A DNA stretch of 64,000 nt from Burkholderia sp. Ac-20365 (GTDB lineage Bacteria; Pseudomonadota; Gammaproteobacteria; Burkholderiales; Burkholderiaceae): the NCBI RefSeq assembly GCF_017104715.1, contig NZ_JAAGPI010000006.1, forward strand, positions 248,001 through 312,000. The letters run 5' to 3'. Of the stretch, positions 17,248 through 26,272 are shown in pieces (the stretch's first letter is position 1; every line of letters begins with the position of its first letter). Under the pieces are notes generated by a model. It was not told the DNA's origin and made no database searches. It was given only the letters and a program-made list of their open reading frames with translations. A program made the position numbers and the translations under genes.

Positions 17248-18264
17248 TTAAAGATCCGCTTTCGCGCTCAGCAGCTTGCCCCATTCGTAATCGATGTGAT
17301 CGGGCGTGAAGGGCAACACGCCAGCGCCAGGCGTAAAGGTCAATTCGCCGAAGTACACGCGGTTGCCCGGTGCGTAAAGGTCGACGCGCACGTAATCGAA
17401 GTCTTTCGCGAGGGTAGCCGCAGCCTTCAATACCGCGTCCAGATTATCGGGGCGGGGCGGCGGCCTGACACTGCGCGTGTAGGGTCCGATCATCACATCC
17501 ATATGCCGCCATTGCGCGTCGAACACGTCGCCATGAGTGTTGCTGCCGAACCGGTCCGTGATCAGAAGAATGTACATGACGGGGTGGCCGGAGTGACCGC
17601 CGAAGCAATGCACCTTGAAATCAGCGGGTATATCGCCTTGCGCGTCCAGCAGAAGCGCTTCAAAGAAAATGCGGGGTTTGATCCTTCTATAGTGGCGCTC
17701 ACGCGCGACCCAATAGAACGACGTCCCTAACCATCGTTCGGCGAGTGCCTTCAGTCTTTCGAAAGTTGTCTGCGATTTGTCCCGGACGATCTCGACGAAC
17801 GTGCTGCCGTGATTTGCCTTCATCACGAACGCATTGGGCAGACCGTCGAAGACCTCACGCGTGAACACGTCGGGCGCGGCGATCAGCGGTATCACTGCTT
17901 CTTGCCCTAGTCTGGCGGCAACATATTCCCGGACTTCGAGTTTATCGGTCAATCGTACGTAACGCGGATCGGGACGCAGATTGCGCTGCAGGATCTTTTC
18001 ATTGAAGGTCGCAGGGTGAACCAGCCGCGGATATCGCCCGATACATTTTCTGTGCAAAAGGCTCAGAAACAGCGTGTCTGGCAATATCAGCTTGGCCTTC
18101 TCTTTCATTCTCCTGAGCGCAGACTGTGAAGGGATCGTTTCTCCTAACATGTGATCGTGCAGCACTTCCTGCGCGCCGGCCTTGCCGGGCGACGCAATCG
18201 TCTCCCTGTCCGCCGCAGGTACCCTCAGTTCATCATCGGCCTGCGCATACTCGGTTATTGGCAT
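17248..18264 (-). CDS. TupA-like ATP-grasp protein
   Basis: This 338-residue protein matches the TupA-like ATP-grasp family known from teichuronopeptide and capsule loci. The recognisable blocks are HPATFNEKIL near residue 83, FVMKANHGS near 146, PADFKVHCFGG near 213, and the Mg/ATP-binding end DYVRVDLY...YFGELTFTPGAG. Such enzymes are predicted to form amide or ester bonds with ATP, decorating polysaccharides with amino acids or similar groups. ATG 18264 has GGGAG at eight bases. The AraC gene upstream ends only 21 bases before, so the two form an operon on the reverse strand. The real acceptor is unknown; modification of the local exopolysaccharide is inferred. Confidence 0.78.
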   Translation of the reverse strand: MPITEYAQADDELRVPAADRETIASPGKAGAQEVLHDHMLGETIPSQSALRRMKEKAKLILPDTLFLSLLHRKCIGRYPRLVHPATFNEKILQRNLRPDPRYVRLTDKLEVREYVAARLGQEAVIPLIAAPDVFTREVFDGLPNAFVMKANHGSTFVEIVRDKSQTTFERLKALAERWLGTSFYWVARERHYRRIKPRIFFEALLLDAQGDIPADFKVHCFGGHSGHPVMYILLITDRFGSNTHGDVFDAQWRHMDVMIGPYTRSVRPPPRPDNLDAVLKAAATLAKDFDYVRVDLYAPGNRVYFGELTFTPGAGVLPFTPDHIDYEWGKLLSAKADL

Positions 18265-18285
18265 TCTTGCGCTCCCTGCGCCCAG

Positions 18286-19317
18286 CTAGAAAACAGACTT
18301 CATCAGCGAAGCGGCCGTCGCAGCGGTATCGACAAGGTCGTCACCTGGCACAGGCGACGCTGACGCATGGTTACCGTTGCCGAGGTGGCGCAGCGCGCGA
18401 AAGGTCGTCGGCGACATGCCGTAACGCACCTTGAAGATTCGTCCCAGACGGTTGCCGTCGCCCATCCCGCAACGCCTTGCAATCTTGTCGATGGGAAGCT
18501 CGGTGTCGATCAACATCGCGCACACCACTTCAAAACGGGTGCGAAGCAGATATTCGAGCGGAGTCATGCCAAACTCGGCCTTGAAGCGACGCTGATAGTT
18601 GCGCTTGCTCATCGCTGCCGAGTCGGCTGCCTGACTGACTGAAATGGTCTTGCTGTAGTTCTCCCTGATCCAGCGCGCCGACTCGCGGATCTTTTCCGTG
18701 GTGGTCGCAATGGCCAGATCGTCGGCGTCGGGCCGCATGCGCTGGCATACCTGCGGCTGGAGCGTATGCGCAATCCGTCGCGCGGTTTCCGCGCTGAGAT
18801 CGCGCTCGATCTGCACGAGTGCCATTTCGGTGGGCGTGGCACCCGCAGGCCGCGTTTCCGAAAGACCGTCGTCGAGGACGAATACGGGCACAGCCGACTG
18901 CGCCGCACCACCTGGAAGGTCGGTCTTTTGCCGCATGCACGAAGGCGAACCCGAGCCCTGACGCGACAGCCAGGAAACGAGCTGCTCGCTGGACTCCGTC
19001 ATCGGATCGCCGCTGCAGGCAACGAAGAACGCATGGAAGTCGACCAGTTGATAACGGTCGAGCTTCTGCGTCCAGATCGAAAAGCTGGCGCCACCCGTCA
19101 CGAATCCGCCCGCCTCCGAGAGCACCGAGAAGCGATATGGCGCATCGACGCCCACTTCCTCTTCGAGCCTGTTGGCGAGGCAGAAAGCGTCGCCAATCGC
19201 ACCGGCCGCCGCCATCGAGCAATGCGGCGCGATGAGCAGACCAATGTGCTTTTCATATTTCGCGTTTTCCGCCCGTTCATCGGCATGCAACGGTTGCGAT
19301 TGATAAATCCCATTCAC
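18286..19317 (-). CDS. AraC-family regulator with GATase1-like N-terminal domain (copy 2)
   Basis: This protein of about 343 residues has a GATase1-like half (HIGLLIAPHCSMAAAGAIGDAF onward) and a C-terminal AraC twin HTH (ISVSQAADSAAMSKRNYQR; LPIDKIARRCGMGDGNRLG). GTG at 19317 is preferred because GGGAG lies eight bases upstream; a TTG at 19332 would overlap that site. It is clearly related to the regulator at 13782, so the two probably arose by duplication and may bind related sites. Next downstream on the same strand is the TupA-like gene. The divergent 0.9-kb spacer towards the BY-kinase gene holds repeated TGTTAC-type motifs that could be its operators, which would make it the likely regulator of the main polysaccharide operon. 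Confidence 0.83.
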   Translation of the reverse strand: MNGIYQSQPLHADERAENAKYEKHIGLLIAPHCSMAAAGAIGDAFCLANRLEEEVGVDAPYRFSVLSEAGGFVTGGASFSIWTQKLDRYQLVDFHAFFVACSGDPMTESSEQLVSWLSRQGSGSPSCMRQKTDLPGGAAQSAVPVFVLDDGLSETRPAGATPTEMALVQIERDLSAETARRIAHTLQPQVCQRMRPDADDLAIATTTEKIRESARWIRENYSKTISVSQAADSAAMSKRNYQRRFKAEFGMTPLEYLLRTRFEVVCAMLIDTELPIDKIARRCGMGDGNRLGRIFKVRYGMSPTTFRALRHLGNGNHASASPVPGDDLVDTAATAASLMKSVF

Positions 19318-20206
19318 CGTTAGCTCTCCCAATTAATTCACAACAATTCGATGCAAATCAGAATACAGGAGAGAAAAGGGCCATGCGACAGCTGTCCGAT
19401 TGACGCGAGCGATGTGGCGAAATCGTTCGGATGCGGGAAATAATTACTGTCCCGCGTTCTTTCACTACCTGGTGTTATTGCTGATGACGGCAAGATTTTC
19501 TGGGAAGAGATGTCCGATTTTGTTGAGTCAAGGTCGGTCACATCTCCGGTGAGGCTTGCCATATAAGGGTCGCAGGCGAGGCAGGGAATCTGTAAGCGGT
19601 TCGTCGAGTTCGCGTACTGTCACTACAGCCGTGTTACGCGATTTCGTACGATGCGTATCACTCTGTTACACGAATTTCAGATCGCAACAACTCTTTCTCT
19701 GCTCGTGGGCCCATGTAACGTGTTCCACGATATCGGCCATTAGTACCCGAATTTAAGCCGGGCTTGTACTAATTCAAATTCTGCGCGTCTATGCTTCATC
19801 GCAACATCAATGGAAAGGCGATTGCCGGGATCGAAGCCAGTTCACGAATTTTGCCCCGAAGCTTTATCCGAACGAATTGCTGACGTCGGCAATCGGCCAT
19901 TGCAATCGCGTGGCTGCGACGGGCTTTTCGCAATCGTCAGTGCCGGAATAAGGATACGCATGAGTGAATCACGCCCACACCTTGCACGCCTCGTCCTGAA
20001 GTTCTGATCGACATCTGGCGACCCCGGTATCTCACGTCCTGTCTGTTGCTATCGCCAGTCGTTCCTGCAATTCATTGTCGGCCCGGGCACGGCTGATCGA
20101 GCTTCCGTTTGCGTCCCGTCATGCGCCTTCAGGTCGCTGGCTGGTGGTGTACTCGCGCGCTTCTGCATAGCCTGCTCGACCAACCGCATATCAAAGGATC
20201 AATCCT
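19318..20206. other. Long divergent regulatory region of the exopolysaccharide operon
   Basis: Almost 900 bases separate the AraC gene from the BY-kinase gene, without a supported coding frame. Such length between a regulator and a polysaccharide operon suggests a complex promoter with several protein-binding sites. The only repeated structure recognised is the TGTTAC-type set listed separately. Confidence 0.55.
19632..19736 (+). promoter_or_regulatory. Three direct copies of a TGTTaCrCGA motif
   Basis: TGTTACGCGATTTCG at 19632, TGTTACACGAATTTC at 19664 and TGTTCCACGATATCG at 19721 agree at nine of their first ten bases in each pair or nearly so, all in the same orientation. The first two start 32 bases apart, about three helical turns. 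This layout suits an AraC-type activator binding on one face of the DNA. Confidence 0.5.
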
Positions 20207-22540
20207 GTGGATTACTACCCCTCGAACTCACTTCCTGTTGCCCCTGAGGTTGAGCGTGGGCAGCTCACCGCTCGAGAGATGCTCAACCTGATGCGGGACC
20301 ACATCTGGGAAATCGTGGCGGCCACGGTGGCCGTGTTTCTGCTCGCCGTCACCTATCAGCTCGTCGCAACGCCGGTCTATTCCGCGGATGTGCTCGTACG
20401 TGTCGATCCTCCCGAGCCGAATGCGCTTGGTCTCGCGCTGCAGACCCAGGAGGCGCTGCCGCCGCCCGCGCCGTCGCCGAGCGCGGAAATGGGCGTCATG
20501 CGCAGCCGGGCCGTGCTCGATCCCGTGATCGATCGCTATCGCTTCGACGTGACGGTCAAGCCGCGACGCATCCCCATCCTTGGCGATATTGCGGAGAAGT
20601 TCGCGACGCCGGGGGAGCCGAATGGTGCGTGGCTTGGATTGAAGTCGTTCGCGTGGGGCGGCGAGGTCGTCAAGGTGGGGTATCTGAACGTGCCTCAGAA
20701 CCTCGAGGAAGAGAAGCTGAGTCTCGTTGCACTCGGCGGCGGTGCCTATGAACTGCTCGGGCCGTCGGGCGAATTTCTGCTCAAGGGGACTGTCGGCAAG
20801 CCTGCTGAAGGCAACGGCATTTCGCTGCTGATCAATCAGCTCGCCGCGCGCGACGGCACTCGCTTCGAGGTGATCCGCTGGAATTCGGTGGATGCGACCA
20901 AACGCTTCATGGACGTCGTGAAGATTACCGACAAGGTAAAGGACTCGGGTCTGATCCAGATCGAGTACGCGGACAAGAGTGCTTCCAAAGCGGCGGACGT
21001 CGCCAATGCGCTGGGGCAGCAGTACCTTGCGGCAGCGGTGGCCGGCCGTCAGTTGAACGATACGCAGACGCTGAACTTCATCAAGGGCGAATTGCCGCGT
21101 CTGCTTGCCGACCTGCGTAAATCGGAAGAAGCACTCAAGAGCTTCCGCGCGAAATCCAATTCGATGCAGCCGACCACCGAGGCGCAGTCCTATCTGCAAG
21201 GCGGCCTCGATCTTGACAAGCAGATTGCGAGCCTCGAATTGCAGCGCACGCAATTGCTGGACAAGTACGCGCCGCAAAGCCGCTGGATTCAAAGTATCGA
21301 CACGCAGCTCGCGCAACTGAAGAAGACCAAGGCTGAATTCGACGGCCGCTTTCAGGGGATGCCCGCGTCCGAACGCGAGAGCGTCGATCTGATTCGCGCG
21401 CAGAAGGTCGCGGAAACGGTCTATATGGGCATGGTGCAGAAGGCCGAGCAACTGACGGTGCGCCGTGCGAGCACGACAGGCGGCGCGCACATTCTCGATG
21501 AAGCCGTGCGGCCACATCGCCCGGTCAAGCCGGACCCGTTGATCGTATTGCCGGCTGGTTTCGTACTCGGTCTGGTGTCGGGCGTGTTTCTCGTCTTCAT
21601 GCGCCGCCATGTACTGGTTGGCGTGACGGACCCGCGCTATGTGGAGCGGCGTTTGAGTGTGCCCGTGGTCGGCGAGGTGCTGTTCAGTCATCAGCAGTCG
21701 CTGCTCGATCGCAGCCTGCCTGCTGCGGCTCGCAAGCCCTTGCAGGGCGCGGGCGGACGGAGCGCAGTCGCCGTGCAGCGAGGTTTAGAGGGCGGCGAAG
21801 CGCCGTCGGGCGAGAAGATCGATCCGTCGTTCGGCTACTCGGGCAACAAGATTCTCGCCGAGCGCTTTCCGCACGACGCGTCTGTCGAAGCGCTGCGCGC
21901 GGTACGCACTGCGATGGCGCGCGATCTCGCGCATACCCGCAACAACATCGTGATGGTCACGGGGCCGACCACGTCGGCGGGCAAGAGCTTCGTCGCGGCG
22001 AATCTCGCGACGCTGCATGCGGAAGCGGGCGCGCGCGTCGCGTTGATCGATGGCGACATGCGGCGTGGCCACCTCGCTGCATTCTTCAGCCAGAGCAATC
22101 GCGGCGGTCTTTCCGAAGTACTCGCCGAAAGGGTGCCGCTGCGCGATGCATTGCGCCACGTCGGCATCGAAGGGGTGACCTTCATGTCCTGCGGCGCACG
22201 GCCTGAAAACCCGGCGGCCTTGCTGACACGGCCACGTTTCAGGGAAGTACTGGAGCGTCTGAGCAGTCATTTCGATCTCGTGATCGTCGACACGCCGCCG
22301 TTCCTCGCCGTGACGGACGCTTCCATCATCGCAAACGAAGCGGGCGCATCGCTGCTCGTGCTGCGCTCGGGCATGCAATCCGAAGAGGAGATCGCCGACA
22401 CGATCAAGAAGATCGAACGCGCGGGCGGACGCGTTGCGGGAGCTGTTTTCAACGGTATTCCGTTACGCCGCAGTACCCGCAATTACGGCTATGCGACGAA
22501 CTACGCCAGCGATTTCGGGGAAGTCGAGACAACCGCCTGA
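20207..22540 (+). CDS. Polysaccharide co-polymerase / bacterial tyrosine kinase (Wzc/BceF-like)
   Basis: This 777-residue inner-membrane protein begins with GTG behind AAAGGA. Residues 25-55 hold the first membrane helix and about 480-500 the second, enclosing a large periplasmic Wzz-type domain with coiled-coil stretches. The cytoplasmic C-terminus is the BY-kinase: Walker A GPTTSAGKS at 586-594, Walker A' LIDGDMRRG and Walker B VIVDTPP. A short tyrosine cluster (Tyr760, 762, 766) ends the protein and would be the autophosphorylation site. These proteins control chain length and drive polymerisation and export with Wzy and an OPX lipoprotein. It opens the forward operon. No cognate low-molecular-weight tyrosine phosphatase or OPX gene is adjacent, unlike the cepacian bceD-E-F arrangement. 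Confidence 0.92.
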   Translation: MDYYPSNSLPVAPEVERGQLTAREMLNLMRDHIWEIVAATVAVFLLAVTYQLVATPVYSADVLVRVDPPEPNALGLALQTQEALPPPAPSPSAEMGVMRSRAVLDPVIDRYRFDVTVKPRRIPILGDIAEKFATPGEPNGAWLGLKSFAWGGEVVKVGYLNVPQNLEEEKLSLVALGGGAYELLGPSGEFLLKGTVGKPAEGNGISLLINQLAARDGTRFEVIRWNSVDATKRFMDVVKITDKVKDSGLIQIEYADKSASKAADVANALGQQYLAAAVAGRQLNDTQTLNFIKGELPRLLADLRKSEEALKSFRAKSNSMQPTTEAQSYLQGGLDLDKQIASLELQRTQLLDKYAPQSRWIQSIDTQLAQLKKTKAEFDGRFQGMPASERESVDLIRAQKVAETVYMGMVQKAEQLTVRRASTTGGAHILDEAVRPHRPVKPDPLIVLPAGFVLGLVSGVFLVFMRRHVLVGVTDPRYVERRLSVPVVGEVLFSHQQSLLDRSLPAAARKPLQGAGGRSAVAVQRGLEGGEAPSGEKIDPSFGYSGNKILAERFPHDASVEALRAVRTAMARDLAHTRNNIVMVTGPTTSAGKSFVAANLATLHAEAGARVALIDGDMRRGHLAAFFSQSNRGGLSEVLAERVPLRDALRHVGIEGVTFMSCGARPENPAALLTRPRFREVLERLSSHFDLVIVDTPPFLAVTDASIIANEAGASLLVLRSGMQSEEEIADTIKKIERAGGRVAGAVFNGIPLRRSTRNYGYATNYASDFGEVETTA

Positions 22541-23700
22541 TGCAGTCACTGCAATCGGCACAACTACGTAAGGCGGACAAATCGATGATATTCGCGATCA
22601 ATGGAAAGTTTACGTCGCAGCCTGTCACCGGCGTTCAGCGGGTCGCGTATGAACTCACCCGGGCAATGCAGATGCGTGAAGAACCGGGCAGCGAACTGGA
22701 GATCTTCGTGCCGCAGAACGCAAGAGAGCCGGGTGCTTCGCTCAGGCGGCAACGGCGCTTTCCCTGGCTGCGCGGCACGCTGTGGGAACAGATTACGCTG
22801 CCGTTCGCGGCAAGAGGCCGGACGCTCGTCAATCTGTGCAATACGAATCCGCTGTTCAAGCGCCGTCAGGTCGTGATGGTGCATGACATGGCCGTGTATG
22901 ACGCGCCGAATGGCTTTTCAAAGAAGTTCCTGTTGTGGTACCGGCTGTGTTTCTCGATTCTGCCGCGCATGGAACCGCTGGTGCTTACCGTGTCCGCGTT
23001 TTCGAAACGGCGCATCAGCCATCACCTGAAGATCGACGAATCGCGAATTGCTGTCATTCAGCCCGGCGCGGACCATCTCGATCGCGTGGTGCCGGATCCG
23101 CGTGTCATCGATCGTTTGGGGCTCAGGGATGACACGTACTGTGTGATCGTCGGTAGCCTCGATCCGCGCAAGAACCTGCAGCGCGTGCTGGAAGCCATTT
23201 CGCGGCTGAGCCATTTGCGCGACGTGAGATTCGTGATCGTGGGCGGCAAGAACTCACGCATCTTTGCGAACGAAGGCGTCGAGGCGATGTCGCGTTCGAA
23301 GCAGGTGATATGGGCGGGCTTCGTGTCCGATGGCGAGCTGAAGGCGCTCTATCAACACGCGGGCTGCCTTGTTTTCCCGTCGCTTTATGAAGGGTTCGGA
23401 TTGCCGCCGCTTGAAGCGATGTACTGCGGATGTCCCGTCATCGCGTCGTCGCGCACGTCGATTCCCGAAGCGTGCGGAGACGCGGCCATGTACTGCGATG
23501 CGATGTCGGCGCAGGATATTGCTGAAAAGATCTCGCTGATGATGAGCGATGGTTCCATACGGCAAAGGCACAGGGCAAAGGGCATCGCGCATGCGCGGGA
23601 GTATCGCTGGGACCGCTCGGCGAAAAAGCTGCTCGACGTGCTGTACGGCAAGGAAGCCGAGCCGTTGTCCGCACTCGCCGCGCGCGCGTCCGCGGGCTGA
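22540..23700 (+). CDS. Glycosyltransferase family 4 (first)
   Basis: This 386-residue GT-B fold enzyme starts at ATG 22540, overlapping the kinase stop as TGATG; an internal ATG at 22585, just before IFAINGKF, is also possible. The N-terminal region has the acceptor motif TGVQRVAYEL; the C-terminal half carries CVIVGSLDPRKN and the donor-binding signature FPSLYEGFGLPPLEAM with its EX7E glutamates. Family members transfer mannose, glucose or rhamnose from nucleotide sugars to the lipid-linked repeat unit on the cytoplasmic face. Overlap with the kinase gene shows operon membership. Given manC in the cluster, GDP-mannose is a reasonable donor, but that is not shown by the sequence. Confidence 0.88.
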   Translation: MQSLQSAQLRKADKSMIFAINGKFTSQPVTGVQRVAYELTRAMQMREEPGSELEIFVPQNAREPGASLRRQRRFPWLRGTLWEQITLPFAARGRTLVNLCNTNPLFKRRQVVMVHDMAVYDAPNGFSKKFLLWYRLCFSILPRMEPLVLTVSAFSKRRISHHLKIDESRIAVIQPGADHLDRVVPDPRVIDRLGLRDDTYCVIVGSLDPRKNLQRVLEAISRLSHLRDVRFVIVGGKNSRIFANEGVEAMSRSKQVIWAGFVSDGELKALYQHAGCLVFPSLYEGFGLPPLEAMYCGCPVIASSRTSIPEACGDAAMYCDAMSAQDIAEKISLMMSDGSIRQRHRAKGIAHAREYRWDRSAKKLLDVLYGKEAEPLSALAARASAG

Positions 23701-23717
23701 GCGGCGAGGGGCAGGGT

Positions 23718-25166
23718 ATGGATCGAATGACGTACCGGCTCTCGCGGCGACGCGTGCTTGCCACGTTTGCGGCGCTCGCGTGCGCGGGTTTGCGGCCCTG
23801 GCGCGCTGCGGCTGCCGCTGTGGCCGCGTCGCCCGCTGCGGGCAATCGCGCGCCGCGCAGGATCGTCGATATGATCGGCACGAATGGCTGGCCCGGCTCG
23901 GCCGCCGACATCGACATGTGGCACAAGATGGGCATTAGCTGGGGCCGCGGCTCCGTCGGTCCCGGGCAGCCGGATGCGCCGACGGAACCGATGCGCGTCG
24001 ACAGGACGGGCAATCGCTACGACAGCGATCTGCCTTCGGTTGTCGTGCGCAATAACCAGAATGGCATCCGGTCGCTGTTGTTTCTCGGCTATACGCCGAA
24101 GTGGAATGCGAGTCTGTCCGGCGATACGAAATCCGCGCCCGCCAATGTCGATGCGTGGGAGCGTTATGTGGACGCCGTGGTTCGCAAGTACTCGGGCGCG
24201 CCCTATGGCGTGCGCCATTTTCAGATCTGGAATGAAGCGGCGGGACGTCTGTCGGGTGGATTGCCGCAGGCCACTTTCTGGCATGGCCCGAACTTCAACA
24301 AGGACGAGCATCAATCCGGCCCCTACGAGCGTGCAATGCAGGACTATGTGGAGCGGATCCATATTCCCGCTGCACGCATCATCCGGCGTTACGGCGCCTA
24401 TGTCGTGTATGGCGGTTGGCCCGATCAGGGCGGGCTCGACAATCTCGACAAGTGGCTCGATTACCGCAGCCCGCGTTTGAACGAACGCATGGCCGACTGG
24501 GTCGACTATATCGACACGCACTATCTGCCCGTGAGCGAACTGGATCCGCTCTATGAGCGATACGTCAGACAGGGGCCGGCGCGAGGCGTGTGGCAAACGG
24601 AGATCGGCGACCGGTACATGCTCGACGCGCACTATTTGCCGCGCTATTTCTTCGAGTTCGCTGTGTGGGCGCTGGATCGCAACTGGGACGATCCGGATAA
24701 ATACCTTTCGATGGTCTATCACTGGGATGGTTACGAGCCCTTCCGGTTGACGCATCGCGGCCCGCCGGCACGCACGTATAACGTGTCCGGCCAGAGTCTC
24801 ATCGTGTTGAACCAGACGATACCCGGCGCGCTCGCTGCGCTTTCGCAGCCAGTGCGTTTCGGTCCCGACGTCACGGGCGCGGGCTTGCTTTCGGACAAGG
24901 ACGTAGTGATTCAGGTGAGTGCGCCATCCGGCTGGCACAGCGTCGAGACAGCCGGTGTCGCGGCGTCGGCGGGTAGCACGCAGGTGCGCTTCATCGACGC
25001 ACTGACTGGCGCCGCCGCGCCTGGCGGAGACGTTGCACTGAGCAAGAACGGCGACGCGACGAGCATACGGTTCCGGGTGCCGGACAACGTCAACGGTGCC
25101 GACAAGAAGCCTCCGAGACATCTTGGCTATCTCGTCGTGCATGCAGCGCAGACGAAATCTGCCTGA
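23718..25166 (+). CDS. Exported glycoside hydrolase, PslG/GH39-like
   Basis: This 482-residue protein has a twin-arginine signal SRRRVLATFAALACAG at residues 9-24, so folded export by Tat is likely. The rest is a clan GH-A TIM barrel: FQIWNEAAG gives the acid/base Glu173 and VWQTEIGDR the nucleophile Glu295, spaced as in GH39 enzymes. A beta-rich C-terminal domain (about 360-475) follows. In Pseudomonas, PslG of this type cleaves the Psl polymer and is encoded in the psl operon. The same logic fits here, with a periplasmic enzyme trimming or releasing the chain. GAGGGG lies upstream of ATG 23718, and the gene follows the GT4 by 17 bases. Confidence 0.82.
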   Translation: MDRMTYRLSRRRVLATFAALACAGLRPWRAAAAAVAASPAAGNRAPRRIVDMIGTNGWPGSAADIDMWHKMGISWGRGSVGPGQPDAPTEPMRVDRTGNRYDSDLPSVVVRNNQNGIRSLLFLGYTPKWNASLSGDTKSAPANVDAWERYVDAVVRKYSGAPYGVRHFQIWNEAAGRLSGGLPQATFWHGPNFNKDEHQSGPYERAMQDYVERIHIPAARIIRRYGAYVVYGGWPDQGGLDNLDKWLDYRSPRLNERMADWVDYIDTHYLPVSELDPLYERYVRQGPARGVWQTEIGDRYMLDAHYLPRYFFEFAVWALDRNWDDPDKYLSMVYHWDGYEPFRLTHRGPPARTYNVSGQSLIVLNQTIPGALAALSQPVRFGPDVTGAGLLSDKDVVIQVSAPSGWHSVETAGVAASAGSTQVRFIDALTGAAAPGGDVALSKNGDATSIRFRVPDNVNGADKKPPRHLGYLVVHAAQTKSA

Positions 25167-25222
25167 TTCACAGGGGCGCGTTCTTTCTGTATTCGCCGAC
25201 CACACTATTGCATCGAGGCGCT

Positions 25223-25270
25223 ATGAAACATGCTATGAAGCACGCAATGAAAGACGCTATGAAGCAGATT
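25223..25270 (+). repeat. Four imperfect 12-base repeats at a gene start
   Basis: ATGAAACATGCT, ATGAAGCACGCA, ATGAAAGACGCT and ATGAAGCAGATT follow one another without gaps. Each contains a possible start codon in the same frame, so the number of repeats would change N-terminal length without frameshift. Confidence 0.75.
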
Positions 25271-26269
25271 GCCATCGTCATCTGCAACTACAACTACGAA
25301 CGGTTTCTCGCCGAGGCGATCGATTCCGCATTGGATCAGGACTATCCGGGTACACAGGTGATCGTGATCGATGACGGATCGACAGACGGTTCGCGAGCGA
25401 TTATCGAGCAATACGGTTCGCGCATCTCCACGGTTTTCAAGGAAAACGGTGGGCAGGTGTCCGCTTATAACCTTGGCGTGCAAATCGCCAGAACCGATTA
25501 CCTGCTTTTCCTCGATTCCGACGATGTGCTGTATCCGGGCGCCGTGTCGGAAGTCATGCGTGCGTTCGAAGACGACAGCCTCGCGAAAGTGCAGTTCCGC
25601 CTCGACGTGATCGACGAAGCGGGCAAGCAGACGGGCGCTTACGTTCCGCACACCGTGCCGCCCGCCGACTGTGGCCGGCTGCTGAGAAAGGGCTGGATCT
25701 ATCCGTCTCCGCCCGCGTCGGGCAATGCCTATCGCACGAGCGCACTGGAAGCGATATTTCCCGTGCCTGAAGGCGGAATCAATCGGTACGGCGCGGATTT
25801 CTATGCGATATATGGGGCCGCGCTGCTCGGCGCCGTTGCGACAATATCGCGCTCGCTCGGTGCATATCGCGTCCATCACACGACGACGCCGAGCGTGTCG
25901 TTCGCGAACTCCGAGCAGATCAAGAAGGCGCCCAAAGCATTCAAGGAGCGGTGGGTCACGCTGCGCGAGGTTGCAAAAAAACGCCTGAATCTCGAACTGC
26001 CGCCTGCATTCCATGACTTCGCGCACGAGAAGGCATACTTCGGATCGAGTCTCTATCACGCATCGCTTGGCAAGCGGTGGCGCTGGATGCTGCACGATTC
26101 GCGCGCCTATCTGCACACGATCGTCGCGAACCCATTCTGGAGCCTGAAAAAGAAGGTGGGGACCCTGTTCCTGTCGAGCCTCTGCCTGTTGCCGTATTCG
26201 CCGCTTTCCGACTTCGTGATCCGCTACATCACCAACCCGCTCGCGCGCCGCAGCACCGTGGAGCAATGA
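25223..26269 (+). CDS. Glycosyltransferase family 2
   Basis: This is a GT-A enzyme of about 348 residues. It opens with IAIVICNYNYERFL, then VIVIDDGSTDGS and the metal-binding LLFLDSDD; the catalytic-base region is around INRYGADF. A basic C-terminal tail with hydrophobic stretches (about 300-330) may touch the membrane. It transfers a sugar to the growing undecaprenyl-linked unit. The start is unusual: four in-frame ATG codons occur in a row of imperfect 12-base repeats (encoding MKHA/MKDA units). The first, at 25223, has a GAGGCG site and is annotated; a later one could also be used. The Wzx gene starts three bases after its stop. Confidence 0.88.
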   Translation: MKHAMKHAMKDAMKQIAIVICNYNYERFLAEAIDSALDQDYPGTQVIVIDDGSTDGSRAIIEQYGSRISTVFKENGGQVSAYNLGVQIARTDYLLFLDSDDVLYPGAVSEVMRAFEDDSLAKVQFRLDVIDEAGKQTGAYVPHTVPPADCGRLLRKGWIYPSPPASGNAYRTSALEAIFPVPEGGINRYGADFYAIYGAALLGAVATISRSLGAYRVHHTTTPSVSFANSEQIKKAPKAFKERWVTLREVAKKRLNLELPPAFHDFAHEKAYFGSSLYHASLGKRWRWMLHDSRAYLHTIVANPFWSLKKKVGTLFLSSLCLLPYSPLSDFVIRYITNPLARRSTVEQ

Positions 26270-26272
26270 TCG

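Noticed and set aside
20228..21691. Reverse frame of 487 codons in the BY-kinase gene
   Set aside because: Antisense of the Wzz/BY-kinase reading frame, without recognisable features.
23385..25205. Reverse frame of 606 codons
   Set aside because: Antisense of the GT4 and hydrolase genes; both forward products have family motifs.
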